DNA of 62,484 bases from Paenibacillus sp. HW567 (GTDB lineage: Bacteria; Bacillota; Bacilli; Paenibacillales; Paenibacillaceae). Within the stretch, counting starts at the first letter, position 1, and every line of letters starts with the position of its first letter. A program made the position numbers and the translations under genes. The notes below the pieces were generated by a model. That model ran no database searches. It saw only the letters and a program-made list of their open reading frames with translations, and was not told where the DNA came from. The DNA lies in contig NZ_KB910518.1 of NCBI RefSeq assembly GCF_000374185.1, positions 6,123,039 to 6,185,522 on the forward strand. Reading direction: 5' to 3'. This document shows, piece by piece, positions 42,443 to 50,584 of this stretch.

Positions 42443-43270
42443 TCAAGAAGAAAAATAGTTGCCCGGATGCGCCGATATCCGCCGCCCCTTGGAGTCGACT
42501 TCACTTAACTTTACTAAGGAAACATAGTCATGCAGCAGACGCTCCTCTGTTTCAACCGCCCCTGATTCGACGAGCACGCCCACACCGGCAACCTCGGCGT
42601 TGAACTCACCGAGCAGATCAACCATTCCCCGCACAGTGCCGCCCGCCTTCATGAAATCATCCACGATCAGCACCCGGGACTTCTCCCGCAGCGCCCGTCT
42701 GGACAATGACATGGTATGTATGCTCTTATGTGATCCCGATACATAATTGATGCTTACCGCTGAGCCCTCCGTCACCTGATGGTCGCGGCGCACCAGCACT
42801 ACCGGCAGACCAAGCTGTGCAGCCGTGGCATAAGCCAGCGGAATCCCTTTGGTCTCCACCGTCATCACCACATCAATCTCCACGCCGTAGAAGGCTGTTG
42901 CGATGATCTTGCCCGCCTGCTCCATCAGCGACGGCAGACCAAGCAGATCGGACATATACAGATAGCCGCCAGGCAGTATCCGGTCACTTTGCTCAAGCTG
43001 GCTGCATAGACCGTTCACGAAGTCCAGCGCCATCTCTGTAGGCATCCGCGGAATATAACGCACACCGCCTGCCGCGCCGGCCAGTGTCTGCAGCTCCCCC
43101 ATACCTTCGCCTTCAAACACTTCTTTTATAATAGCCAAATCTTCACTGATGGATGACTTTGCCGCTCCGTATCGGTCTGCAAATGTAGACAGCGGCAAGA
43201 GATCATGTGGTTTCTCAAGTAAAAATTGGGTCATGTCTACCAAACGTTGGCTTCTTTTTAGTTTTTTCAC
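42443..43270 (-). CDS. purR: purine operon repressor PurR
   Basis: PurR represses purine genes and is released by PRPP. The 275-residue product has an N-terminal winged helix (KKLKRSQRLVDMTQFLLEKP...SSISEDLAII) and a C-terminal phosphoribosyltransferase-like domain with the PRPP motif VLIVDDFMKAGGT near residue 205. I chose GTG 43270 (AGGAG at 6 nt); the ATG at 43315 falls inside the promoter. Paired PurBoxes overlap the promoter, implying autoregulation. Confidence 0.96.
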   Translation of the reverse strand: MKKLKRSQRLVDMTQFLLEKPHDLLPLSTFADRYGAAKSSISEDLAIIKEVFEGEGMGELQTLAGAAGGVRYIPRMPTEMALDFVNGLCSQLEQSDRILPGGYLYMSDLLGLPSLMEQAGKIIATAFYGVEIDVVMTVETKGIPLAYATAAQLGLPVVLVRRDHQVTEGSAVSINYVSGSHKSIHTMSLSRRALREKSRVLIVDDFMKAGGTVRGMVDLLGEFNAEVAGVGVLVESGAVETEERLLHDYVSLVKLSEVDSKGRRISAHPGNYFSS

Positions 43271-43285
43271 GGAATGCTCCTCGCC

Positions 43286-43335
43286 AAAACCGAATATTAT
43301 TAAAAATAATATCATTTTTGTACGGATTTATTCAA
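43286..43335 (-). promoter_or_regulatory. purR promoter with two divergent PurBoxes
   Basis: The promoter is TTGAAT (43330-43335), an 18-nt spacer and TATTAT (43306-43311) on the minus strand. AAAACCGAATATT on the plus strand (43286-43298) matches the PurBox AWWWCCGAACWWT at 12 of 13 positions, and AAATCCGTACAAA on the minus strand (43317-43329) at 11 of 13. The two are inverted and 18 nt apart, close to the arrangement known for B. subtilis PurR sites. Confidence 0.75.
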
Positions 43336-43390
43336 GCCAAAATGGATTTCCTCTCATGGAAATGGACTGTGCAGGTATACGATTATTCCC

Positions 43391-44245
43391 TCAGCTTAGC
43401 GAACGCACCGCATACACTTCTTTGCAGAATCCCCTCAGGCCGTTATAAATTCGGGCAACCTTGGACTGCTTCGACACCAGACCGAACACTGTAGGCCCGC
43501 TGCCGGACATGAGCACACCGTCAGCGCCCAGCTTCACCATCGCATCTTTAAGCTGCTGCACCTCCGGGTGCAGCTTCAGCGTTACGTCCTCCAGCACGTT
43601 GCCGAGACCGGCGCAGACCGCTGCGAAGTCGCCGGCCTCGATGGCCGCCTGCATCCGGGACGCAGACGGATGCACCGCGATGCTGTTCGCGCGTACGCGT
43701 CCGTACACCTCAGCCGTCGATACATTGATCGGCGGCTTCGCCAGGATGACCCAGCACTGCGGCGGACTCTTAATGGGAGTCAGCCGTTCTCCCCTGCCCG
43801 TAGCCAGGGCAGTGCCGCCTGTGACGCAGAACGGGACGTCCGAGCCCAGCTCGGCGCCCAGTTCCTGCAGCTCCTGCGCCGGAATTCCGAGGCGCCAGAG
43901 ACGGTTCAGGCCGCGCAGCGTAGCCGCGGCATCGCTGCTGCCGCCGGCGAGGCCGGCAGCGACCGGAATTCTTTTATCCAGATGGATATGTACGCCGCTC
44001 CTCACATTATAGCGGTCCTTAATAAGCCTCGCCGCCTGAAAGGCCAGGTTCTTCTCATCCAGCGGAATATAACCAGCCTGGCTCGAAATGATAATTGAAT
44101 CACGCTTCAGTTCGGACAGCTCCAGACGGTCCGCCAGATCGACCATCGTCATAATCATTTCCACCTCATGGAAACCATCAGCGCGTTTATGCAATACATC
44201 CAGCATCAAATTGATTTTGGCCGGAGCTTTTTCATACATTTTCAA
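43391..44245 (-). CDS. ispE: 4-diphosphocytidyl-2-C-methyl-D-erythritol kinase
   Basis: It phosphorylates CDP-methylerythritol in the MEP isoprenoid pathway. The GHMP kinase (about 284 residues) has KAPAKINLMLDVLHKRADGFHEVE, the ATP loop PVAAGLAGGSSDAAATLRGL at about residues 95-114, and LMSGSGPTVFGLV near the end. Candidate starts are GTG 44254, TTG 44245 and ATG 44239; I prefer the TTG, about 9 nt after GGGTGG. It lies between sspF and purR as in B. subtilis. Confidence 0.95.
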   Translation of the reverse strand: MKMYEKAPAKINLMLDVLHKRADGFHEVEMIMTMVDLADRLELSELKRDSIIISSQAGYIPLDEKNLAFQAARLIKDRYNVRSGVHIHLDKRIPVAAGLAGGSSDAAATLRGLNRLWRLGIPAQELQELGAELGSDVPFCVTGGTALATGRGERLTPIKSPPQCWVILAKPPINVSTAEVYGRVRANSIAVHPSASRMQAAIEAGDFAAVCAGLGNVLEDVTLKLHPEVQQLKDAMVKLGADGVLMSGSGPTVFGLVSKQSKVARIYNGLRGFCKEVYAVRSLS

Positions 44246-44340
44246 GGCGTTCACCCACCCTCAGCTTTTCCCGTAAAAACAACTTAACATATTATATGAG
44301 AAACTTGTAACGAAGTCCATTATCAATAGCAAAGCGCAGT

Positions 44341-44390
44341 CCAAAAAGGGTACCGTCATCATGACAGCACCCTCCGGCTATCCTTTTTGG
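44341..44390 (-). terminator. sspF terminator
   Basis: An inner stem GGGTGCTGTCA/TGACGGTACCC (mismatched) is followed by TTTTTGG on the minus strand; the flanking CCAAAAAGG and CCTTTTTGG can extend it by 9 bp. Confidence 0.7.
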
Positions 44391-44400
44391 CACCCTGAGT

Positions 44401-44577
44401 TCAGGATTTGCGCGCTGCCTGTTCGGCGAGCTGGATTGCTCTTTTCACCATATTCCCGGCATCCTGGGCTCTGATTCCACCCCACCCATCCCGCTCGACC
44501 GTCTCATAAAAGCCTAGCTCCTTGGCCAGCTCCGTCTTCAGTTCCTCCGACATCATGCCTCGTTTTCTGCGGCTCAT
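44401..44577 (-). CDS. sspF: alpha/beta-type small acid-soluble spore protein, SspF type
   Basis: It coats spore DNA. The 58-residue product begins MSRRKRGMMSEELKTELAKE and has the alpha/beta SASP core GWGGIRAQDAGNMVKRAIQLAE. AAGGAGG stands 9 nt before the ATG at 44577; the longer frame to 44658 crosses the promoter. A textbook sigma-G promoter is 46 nt upstream. Length and position between veg and ispE match B. subtilis sspF. Confidence 0.95.
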   Translation of the reverse strand: MSRRKRGMMSEELKTELAKELGFYETVERDGWGGIRAQDAGNMVKRAIQLAEQAARKS

Positions 44578-44622
44578 TACGAAATTCCTCCTTGTAGGAT
44601 GATGATGAGCTTGTTGCTGCTT

Positions 44623-44653
44623 TAGTATGCTGCCGGAGCGTACCCGCCATTCA
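44623..44653 (-). promoter_or_regulatory. sspF sigma-G promoter
   Basis: The minus strand has TGAATG, an 18-nt spacer and CATACTA: five of six and seven of seven matches to the sigma-G consensus. Confidence 0.88.
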
Positions 44654-44741
44654 GCCAAAACGTATGCCTGCTGCTTTGTGACAAGCGGAAACGGCTAAGA
44701 AATCCTTATAAGGACGGTATCCGTTCCAGCGAGAACTAGAA

Positions 44742-44773
44742 GAAAAAAACAGCCCCCCCGCGGGGAGACTGTC
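44742..44773 (-). terminator. veg terminator
   Basis: ACAGTCTCCCC pairs with GGGGGGGCTGT (imperfect) and is followed by seven T residues on the minus strand, 10 nt after the veg stop. Confidence 0.88.
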
Positions 44774-44782
44774 CTTACAACA

Positions 44783-45058
44783 TTAAGCTTTAATATACAT
44801 AATCCGCATCTGCCCATCATCTTCACAAACCGTGATTTCCACAGATTCAGTAAGTATATCGGCATAGCTATAGGAGACACGCTTGAAGGTTTGCTGCTCC
44901 TGATCCAGTTTGACAATAAATACAGAAGGGTACGTTTCTTCCAGGACACCGGTGCGTTCAACGGTTTTACGACGGCCACCGTTAGCCCGCAACGTGATCT
45001 TATGACCGACATGAGCTTCGAGACTGCGTTTAATTTCCAACAGCGCGTTATTAGCCAT
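44783..45058 (-). CDS. veg: Veg protein
   Basis: Veg is a small, abundant Bacillales protein linked to biofilm gene control. The 91-residue product has LLEIKRSLEAHVGHKITLRA, NGGRRKTVERTGVLEETYPS and RVSYSYADILTESVEI. GAGGTGG precedes the ATG at 45058. The upstream extension of the frame runs through the promoter. Twin consensus promoters imply very strong transcription. Confidence 0.95.
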   Translation of the reverse strand: MANNALLEIKRSLEAHVGHKITLRANGGRRKTVERTGVLEETYPSVFIVKLDQEQQTFKRVSYSYADILTESVEITVCEDDGQMRIMYIKA

Positions 45059-45086
45059 TGCCTGACGACCACCTCTTTCCTTGTCC

Positions 45087-45115
45087 ATTATACAACTTCT
45101 CACATTCATTGTCAA
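45087..45115 (-). promoter_or_regulatory. veg promoter P2 (perfect sigma-A consensus)
   Basis: The minus strand reads TTGACA, a 17-nt spacer and TATAAT. Its -10 is only 28 nt before the veg ATG, so transcripts would have a leader of about 20 nt. Confidence 0.92.
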
Positions 45116-45127
45116 ATCAAATAATTA

Positions 45128-45156
45128 ATTATAGAGTATGCCAAAATAGTTGTCAA
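45128..45156 (-). promoter_or_regulatory. veg promoter P1 (perfect sigma-A consensus)
   Basis: The minus strand reads TTGACA, a 17-nt spacer and TATAAT, 41 bp upstream of the second identical-consensus promoter. Confidence 0.92.
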
Positions 45157-45252
45157 CGGAATTTTTTTTGAAGGAAGAAGGGCCGTCTTTAGCTCCTTGT
45201 TAGCGGTAACATTAAGGTATGCTAAGCAACAGTACTTCTGGATTCCATAACG

Positions 45253-45294
45253 ACAAAAAGAAAAGGACAAGCGTTAAGCCTGCCCCTTCGTTTT
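45253..45294 (-). terminator. yabG terminator
   Basis: GAAGGGGCAGGC pairs imperfectly with GCTTGTCCTTTTC, followed by TTTTTG on the minus strand, about 20 nt after the yabG stop. Confidence 0.78.
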
Positions 45295-45315
45295 CCATAT
45301 GCCACAGCTTTACCG

Positions 45316-46215
45316 CTACATGACTGACGGCTCCACCTTCAGGGTCGAAAGATTCTGCAATCGGGGCATACCAATGCGGAAGCTGCCGCGGGTCTCAATT
45401 CCGCCCATTCCCTGATTGCCGCTGATGGTATTATTCAGAACATCCCCAAGGCTAACCGAATCCCGTATTGAAGTAAAAGAGGCCTTCGCCGCAATATACA
45501 CCGGGTCCAGCGCGTGTATCAGGATTCTTCCGGGCGAGCTTGCGAAGTTGGCGCCTGCGCCCAGCAATGCTTCAAAATGCGATTGACAAGCTCCCGCCAC
45601 AACAGTCAGCGAATCAAAGTTGCGCTCATATTCCCGTGCGACCTGAACCGCCGCCACGAAGTTCTGTGAATTTTTGTAGCTGTTCAGACTGTAAAGATCA
45701 TAAGTATGCTGCTGTTTGAGCACACCGTCGTGGCCGGTAATGACCACAATATCCGGACGCACACGGGGCAGCAGCCGGTATAACGTTTCAGCCATCTTCG
45801 ACTCATGGACATGATGGCCTTCAGCAGGTATCCGCAGTTGCTCATACAGACTGATACTCTTCTTCAAGTACAGGGCATCGCCATCCAGATGCAGCACTTT
45901 CCCCGGCACCTCGAAATATGCTGCCTCATTGGGAGAATGGGGCCATACCCCGGAGACACTCTCTCCATTGCGCTGGCTCAGCTCCTGACGGTCCTTGCGG
46001 AGCCGGGTTAATGATTCCGTCGCCTTAATCTGTGCCTGCTGCCCCCGCTTAGTAACGCGGGTAGGCGGCACCTGCACCAAGTCGTCCAGCGGGGCATCCG
46101 CCAGCAGGCGGAATTCTGTGCCCTTGATTACGGCCCCGTTCTGCACAATATTCTCCACCCGGAACGTTACATCGCCACCATATGATTTACGAACGACCAA
46201 GTCTCCTAAATTCAT
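45316..46215 (-). CDS. yabG: sporulation-specific protease YabG
   Basis: YabG processes coat proteins in B. subtilis and pre-pro-germination proteins in Clostridioides. The 299-residue product starts MNLGDLVVRKSYGGDVTFRV and has conserved blocks IVVITGHDGVLK, YKNSQNFVAAV, VVAGACQSHFEALL with the likely catalytic Cys, and GAGANFASSPGRILIHALDP. The start at 46215 follows GAGGTGG by 8 nt; the upstream frame lies inside rsmA and the gap. A possible sigma-K promoter is placed just upstream. Confidence 0.94.
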   Translation of the reverse strand: MNLGDLVVRKSYGGDVTFRVENIVQNGAVIKGTEFRLLADAPLDDLVQVPPTRVTKRGQQAQIKATESLTRLRKDRQELSQRNGESVSGVWPHSPNEAAYFEVPGKVLHLDGDALYLKKSISLYEQLRIPAEGHHVHESKMAETLYRLLPRVRPDIVVITGHDGVLKQQHTYDLYSLNSYKNSQNFVAAVQVAREYERNFDSLTVVAGACQSHFEALLGAGANFASSPGRILIHALDPVYIAAKASFTSIRDSVSLGDVLNNTISGNQGMGGIETRGSFRIGMPRLQNLSTLKVEPSVM

Positions 46216-46235
46216 TTCACACACCACCTCTACCC

Positions 46236-46260
46236 CATCGTATGGGCAAAGGTCCCGGTT
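46236..46260 (-). promoter_or_regulatory. candidate sigma-K promoter of yabG
   Basis: The minus strand has CATACGATG as a -10 (CATANNNT core) with an AC dinucleotide 17 nt upstream. Sigma-K control is known for B. subtilis yabG. The match is short and could be chance. Confidence 0.4.
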
Positions 46261-46285
46261 GGTTCTTAATCGGCGTCTATTTCGC

Positions 46286-47170
46286 CTAAACGATTCCTGC
46301 AGCAAGCAGCACGGCGCTTAGCCGGGCATACTCGGCAATACTCAGCGTTTCTCCGCGGCGGGTCGGCTCGATACCTGCTTCGCCCAGCAAGGACTCCAGA
46401 CGTTCTCTTCCTTCTCCCGGAAAAAAGCGGGCCTTGAGGTTGTTGGCAATCGTCTTGCGGCGCTGAGTGAAGGAAGCCTGGACCACCTCGAAGAAATGCT
46501 TCTCATCGGCCACTTCAACCGGCGGACGCTCTCTCACCTTCAGACGGATTACAGCAGACTCTACATTTGGCTGCGGAATGAATACCGTACGCGGCACAAT
46601 GCAGACCAGTTCAGGCTCGCTGTAATACTGCACGGCGATGCTTAAGCTGCCGTATTCCTTACCCCCTGGCGAAGCCGCCATGCGCTCGGCAACCTCCTTC
46701 TGGATCATCACTACGATGTTATCGAGCGGCAGCTTCTCTTCCAGCAGCTTCATGAGTATGGGGGTCGTCACATAATAAGGCAGATTCGCAACGACACTGA
46801 CCCTCTCCACACCGGTAAAATCCTCGGCAAACAGCTCCTGCAAATTCACCTTCAGCACATCATCGTTGCGGATCTTCACATGCGGATAGGAAGCAAGGAC
46901 ATCCCGCAGAATCGGAATCAAGCGCCGGTCAATTTCCACTGCCGTTACGGCACCGGCTGCAGCCGCCAGCCTTTCGGTTAACGCGCCGATCCCCGGTCCA
47001 ATTTCCAGCGCACCTGCCGCCTGATTGAGACCGGCCGCATCCACAATCTTGTCGAGTATATTCTGGTCAATCAGAAAATTCTGGCCCAGGCTTTTCTTGA
47101 ACGAAAATCCGTAACGCTGAATAATTTCCTTCGTCCGTGCCGGAGATGAAATATTGTTGTTGCCACTCAT
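46286..47170 (-). CDS. rsmA: 16S rRNA dimethyladenosine transferase (KsgA)
   Basis: It dimethylates two adenosines at the 3' end of 16S rRNA. The 294-residue Rossmann methyltransferase has KSLGQNFLIDQNI, the SAM loop LEIGPGIGALTERLA, the catalytic motif VVANLPYYVTTP and C-terminal FTQRRKTIANNL. It overlaps rnmV by 4 nt, so an rRNA-maturation nuclease and an rRNA methylase are co-translated. Confidence 0.97.
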   Translation of the reverse strand: MSGNNNISSPARTKEIIQRYGFSFKKSLGQNFLIDQNILDKIVDAAGLNQAAGALEIGPGIGALTERLAAAAGAVTAVEIDRRLIPILRDVLASYPHVKIRNDDVLKVNLQELFAEDFTGVERVSVVANLPYYVTTPILMKLLEEKLPLDNIVVMIQKEVAERMAASPGGKEYGSLSIAVQYYSEPELVCIVPRTVFIPQPNVESAVIRLKVRERPPVEVADEKHFFEVVQASFTQRRKTIANNLKARFFPGEGRERLESLLGEAGIEPTRRGETLSIAEYARLSAVLLAAGIV

Positions 47171-47718
47171 GAGGTAACGCCTCCCTGATCAATTTGCGCG
47201 ACAGCGTTATTGAATTCCTCCCGCGTAATACCAAACATCGCCAACCGCTTAAATAGCTGCTTGCCGTTGCAATACCCGATGCCGAGCAGGTTCCCCAGCG
47301 CCATTCTCCGCTCTGCGGCCTGGGCATGCACCATCATCCCGGCAGCCATCAGATCATCCAGCCCAATCAGGGCCGGAGCGCCTTCGAAGGAAGTATGTAC
47401 ATGCTGGAGGGCATGACGGATGGCCTCCGGGGAAGCATTTTCAACTCCAATGTCGCCTTTACGGGTAGCGTCCTTCTCCGGGATGAACGCATGCTTGCAG
47501 CCCGGAACCTTCGAAGAGACAATTTTTCGGATGCGTTCACCGGCATGATCGGGGTCTGTAAGAATAATAACCCCTCTGCGTTCCATGGCTAGCTGAATCT
47601 TGGCGATCACCCTGCGGTCAACAGCCGAACCGCCTGTCTCAATCGTATCCGCATCCACCGCACGCTTTACGGCAACCGTATCGCTTTTGCCTTCCACAAC
47701 AATTAATTCCTTAATCAT
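47167..47718 (-). CDS. rnmV: ribonuclease M5
   Basis: It matures 5S rRNA. The 183-residue product is a Toprim nuclease: LIVVEGKSDTVAVKRA with the catalytic Glu, and GVIILTDPDHAGERIRK with the DxD pair, followed by a C-terminal rRNA-binding part (LGIGYCNGKQLFKRLAMFGI). AAAGGA is close to the ATG. It starts after a strong terminator and is first in the rnmV-rsmA pair. Confidence 0.95.
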   Translation of the reverse strand: MIKELIVVEGKSDTVAVKRAVDADTIETGGSAVDRRVIAKIQLAMERRGVIILTDPDHAGERIRKIVSSKVPGCKHAFIPEKDATRKGDIGVENASPEAIRHALQHVHTSFEGAPALIGLDDLMAAGMMVHAQAAERRMALGNLLGIGYCNGKQLFKRLAMFGITREEFNNAVAQIDQGGVTS

Positions 47719-47749
47719 ATTTCCTTTACTCCTTCATCGTCTGCAACGC

Positions 47750-47780
47750 AAAAAGAAGAGGATCGCTCCCCTTCTTTTTG
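47750..47780 (-). terminator. terminator downstream of the 3D/G5-domain gene
   Basis: AAAAAGAAGGGGA pairs with TCCTCTTCTTTTT around GCGA; the U-rich 3' arm serves as the U-run. It lies 105 nt after the stop codon. Confidence 0.8.
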
Positions 47781-47884
47781 GCTAAAGAATGTATAAGTGA
47801 TGAGCGGCAGCTCTTTGATCCATTCCAAAAGTGCTACCATCACTATATCTTATAAACCTCTAATTTGCAAAAGACTAAAGCCGC

Positions 47885-49042
47885 TTAATTCAGCTCCGGC
47901 TTCACAGGCCCGATGACATAAATCGTCCGGGATTTGCGGCCAAAGTTACGGGCATGGCTCAGTGAATCGTAATAGACATCCACCTTGTTGCCTTTGATGG
48001 CACCACCGGTATCTTCTGCACGGCGAAACCCTAATCCCTCAATATACACCCACCAGCCGATAGGTATTACATTTGGGTCAACAGCAATGGTCCGACCTTC
48101 CGTTACGCGTGTGCCGGAGGCGGTACGTGTACCAATACCTGGCTCTTCAGAAGAATAAGCCGTCATGGATACATTTTTGATCACTCTTTTGTATTCAAAA
48201 TCTACGCCTGCCTTAGTGACAACGTTATTGCTGTTTGCGTTAACTTTGGATGATTTGGAGGTAGTTGCTGGTTTGGAAGTTACTGTAGCTACTGCAGGCT
48301 TGGGAAGAGCTTTGATGCCAACGGCAATAATTTTGTCTTTGGTTACCGTCTGTACTTCCTTGCCAACCATACGCATTGAAGCCAGCTTACCGTCTCGATA
48401 GATCTTCTCGATATGCTGAACCATTACGCCCGGTTTACCCGCTTGCGCCACTCTTACGGTTCCCTTGGTCAGGGAGGGGTCTGCTGTCTTGATTACCCGG
48501 AAAGGCAAACTTGCTGTCCGCTGTACAACTTGTTTGTTGATACGGACAATTTTGACTTTCATGTCAGCAGTAACTGCGGTTTCAAGCGAAGGATAAATCT
48601 TGTCATAACTCTCCAGGCTGATGCCCAGTTTGTCAATGGCCTGACCGATGGTGTCTTCGGTCGTATATAACGTCTTTGTTGCTCCGTCTGCGGTAAGGCT
48701 AATCGCCTGCGCACGGTTAATCACGACACGGTCGCCGTCTTTTATTTCATCACTAAGGCCAATGGATAAAGCATCATGCGGCTGCAGCGAAATTTGTTCC
48801 TTTGCCAGCACATTGCTGAGCAGCGCTTCACGCGTCTCAAGCTTCTGTACTTTTCCGTCTATGACTAACGTTATTTCTTTAATGCCTTGACCGTGTACGT
48901 ACAGCAGAATAATCAGCGCGATAATAATTGACACCACACCTGCAAGCGAAAGTACGCGAGGATTCACTTGCTTTAACCGTAATGCGAAAGACCTGCTGGA
49001 TGATTGCGAATCATGGGATACTTCTGGTTGGAATACGCCCAT
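47885..49042 (-). CDS. yabE: 3D/G5-domain cell-wall protein (YabE-like, resuscitation-promoting type)
   Basis: The 385-residue product has one N-terminal membrane segment (LSLAGVVSIIIALIILLYV), two DUF348 repeats (about residues 55-175), a G5 domain (VQRTASLPFRVIKTADPSL...) and a C-terminal 3D catalytic domain (MTAYSSEEPGIGTRTASGTR to VDVYYDSLSHARNFGRK), the fold of lytic transglycosylases. It probably remodels peptidoglycan outside the membrane. The ATG at 49042 is 9 nt after AGGAGG; the ATG at 49051 touches the SD. A c-di-AMP riboswitch controls it. Confidence 0.93.
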   Translation of the reverse strand: MGVFQPEVSHDSQSSSRSFALRLKQVNPRVLSLAGVVSIIIALIILLYVHGQGIKEITLVIDGKVQKLETREALLSNVLAKEQISLQPHDALSIGLSDEIKDGDRVVINRAQAISLTADGATKTLYTTEDTIGQAIDKLGISLESYDKIYPSLETAVTADMKVKIVRINKQVVQRTASLPFRVIKTADPSLTKGTVRVAQAGKPGVMVQHIEKIYRDGKLASMRMVGKEVQTVTKDKIIAVGIKALPKPAVATVTSKPATTSKSSKVNANSNNVVTKAGVDFEYKRVIKNVSMTAYSSEEPGIGTRTASGTRVTEGRTIAVDPNVIPIGWWVYIEGLGFRRAEDTGGAIKGNKVDVYYDSLSHARNFGRKSRTIYVIGPVKPELN

Positions 49043-49249
49043 TCTCTCCATCCTCCTTACATAGCCCCGTCGTCCAAGTTGTATATCTTAAGATGACTGC
49101 ATCATTTCTGACGAAACTAGGTTTGAGATTACCACAGGATACGCCCGCATTGCTTTAGCGTTTCCTGCTCATGGATCGCCTGCTCGGCATAGCTGCTCCA
49201 GGTACCTGTTATATAACAGTATGCCGGGAACATTCGCATTATTCATAAC

Positions 49250-49287
49250 AAAAAAAAGCCCAAAAGAGTTCATAGAGGACTCTTTCG
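49250..49287 (-). terminator. riboswitch expression-platform terminator
   Basis: AAAGAGT pairs with AACTCTTT in a hairpin, followed by GGGCTTTTTTTT on the minus strand. It lies between the c-di-AMP aptamer and yabE, about 208 nt before the yabE start. Confidence 0.88.
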
Positions 49288-49334
49288 TGGCTCTCCGGGT
49301 GTCAGAATACGCGGGAATGCTTTTGCACGAGGTT

Positions 49335-49560
49335 TCCTCTCTTACTTGCGCTTACGGGGTTAGCTGTCGGGTTCGGGCATAAGAGAGACGCCCTATTTTA
49401 GGTCACCCGCTCACGGCGGTTGCCCTCAAATTCACCCCAAAGACCCGTGAAGAAATCGAATACTGACTGCGGCATTTCTGTGTTGTACCCTATGTACGGA
49501 CATGCGGCAGAGCAATATTGGTTCCCCCGTTCTCCATACGGAGACTCAGCGAGACGATCC
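49335..49560 (-). promoter_or_regulatory. c-di-AMP riboswitch (ydaO-yuaA type)
   Basis: The minus strand carries the hallmark blocks in order: TCGCTGAGTCTCC, GGGGGAACCAAT, GGGGTGAAT, GGGCAACCGCC, CCGAACCCGACAGCTAACC, CCGTAAGCG and GAGAGG. A terminator follows at 49250. This class turns genes off when c-di-AMP is high and commonly precedes cell-wall hydrolases. Boundaries are approximate. Confidence 0.92.
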
Positions 49561-49677
49561 ATGAAATAGTGACTGTCACAGTAACAACAGCTCACTGCAC
49601 TGAAAAGATGATATCCTGTTTTGATGCATGTTGTAAAGCGCGATTCAAGCACGTTTAAGCAAAAAAATCATTAAAAT

Positions 49678-49706
49678 ATTGTAATAATCAGTTGATTTTG
49701 TGTTAA
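49678..49706 (-). promoter_or_regulatory. riboswitch/yabE promoter (sigma-A)
   Basis: The minus strand has TTAACA, a 17-nt spacer and TACAAT, 54 nt after the tatD stop and about 115 nt before the aptamer. The 717-bp gap between tatD and yabE is thus promoter, riboswitch and terminator. Confidence 0.8.
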
Positions 49707-49759
49707 AAAAGTTTAATATATCGGATATACTTCTTTTTTCACCCGTTTTTCTCCCGATT

Positions 49760-50530
49760 TCAGACTATCCCAAATCGTTCCAGTGCGTTCGCATACGTAA
49801 TTTCCGCTAATTCTTGTAAATCAATCCCTTTTATTGCCGCTGCCGCTTCGGCCACCAGCTTCACATGAGCACTCTCATTTCGTTTGCCCCGGAAGGGGTG
49901 AGGTGTCAAATAAGGCGAGTCGGTTTCGATCAAAAGCCGGTCCATCGGGGTCTGGGCAAGCACCTCTTTAGGCACCCTTGCGTTCTTGAAAGTAACAGGT
50001 CCGCCAAAGGACAGGTGAAAGCCTAGATCAAGGCACATTTTGGCTGTCTCCCAGCTCCCGGAAAACGAATGCATCACACCGCCAACCTCATTCGCCTTCT
50101 CCTCCCGCAGAATCCGCACCACATCCTCATGCGCATCACGGTTATGAATACAGATGGGCATCTTCAGTTCCCGGGCCAGTCCAATTTGTTTGCGGAACAC
50201 CTCATGCTGCACCTCTTTCGGAGAGGTGTCCCAGTAATAATCCAGTCCGATTTCCCCAATGGCGACCACCTTCTTATGGCTGCAAAGCGAGGCGATCCAG
50301 TCGAGATCACCGTCCTTCATGTCAATGGCATCGACAGGATGCCAGCCGACGGCTGCATAAATATAATCATAGGTCTCGGCCAATTTCATCGTTGTTGGAA
50401 TCGTTTCCCGGTTGAACCCGATGTTAATCATCTTGCTGACCCCAGCCTCTACCGCCCTGGCGATAACCTCTTCACGATCCTCGTCGAATTGTGGAGCATC
50501 GAGATGGGTGTGTGTGTCGAATAGCTGCAT
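49760..50530 (-). CDS. tatD: TatD-family metal-dependent deoxyribonuclease
   Basis: The 256-residue TIM-barrel hydrolase has FDTHTHLDAPQFDEDR with the HxH metal site, the Glu in AIGEIGLDYYW, IHNRDAHEDV, MHSFSGSWETA and IETDSPYLTPHPFRGKRNE. The substrate is probably DNA or RNA ends; the family has 3'-5' exonuclease activity. AAAGGGTGA precedes the ATG. In B. subtilis its neighbour is metS; here an HD gene takes that place. Confidence 0.95.
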   Translation of the reverse strand: MQLFDTHTHLDAPQFDEDREEVIARAVEAGVSKMINIGFNRETIPTTMKLAETYDYIYAAVGWHPVDAIDMKDGDLDWIASLCSHKKVVAIGEIGLDYYWDTSPKEVQHEVFRKQIGLARELKMPICIHNRDAHEDVVRILREEKANEVGGVMHSFSGSWETAKMCLDLGFHLSFGGPVTFKNARVPKEVLAQTPMDRLLIETDSPYLTPHPFRGKRNESAHVKLVAEAAAAIKGIDLQELAEITYANALERFGIV

Positions 50531-50584
50531 TTTGCTTCACCCTTTCGTTTGTGACTTCTATGATGAATTCCATAAATTTTCGTA

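Noticed and set aside
49398..49652. 84-residue minus-strand frame with several cysteines upstream of yabE
   Set aside because: It lies in the c-di-AMP riboswitch aptamer and its leader, and has no SD; the sequence is explained by RNA structure.
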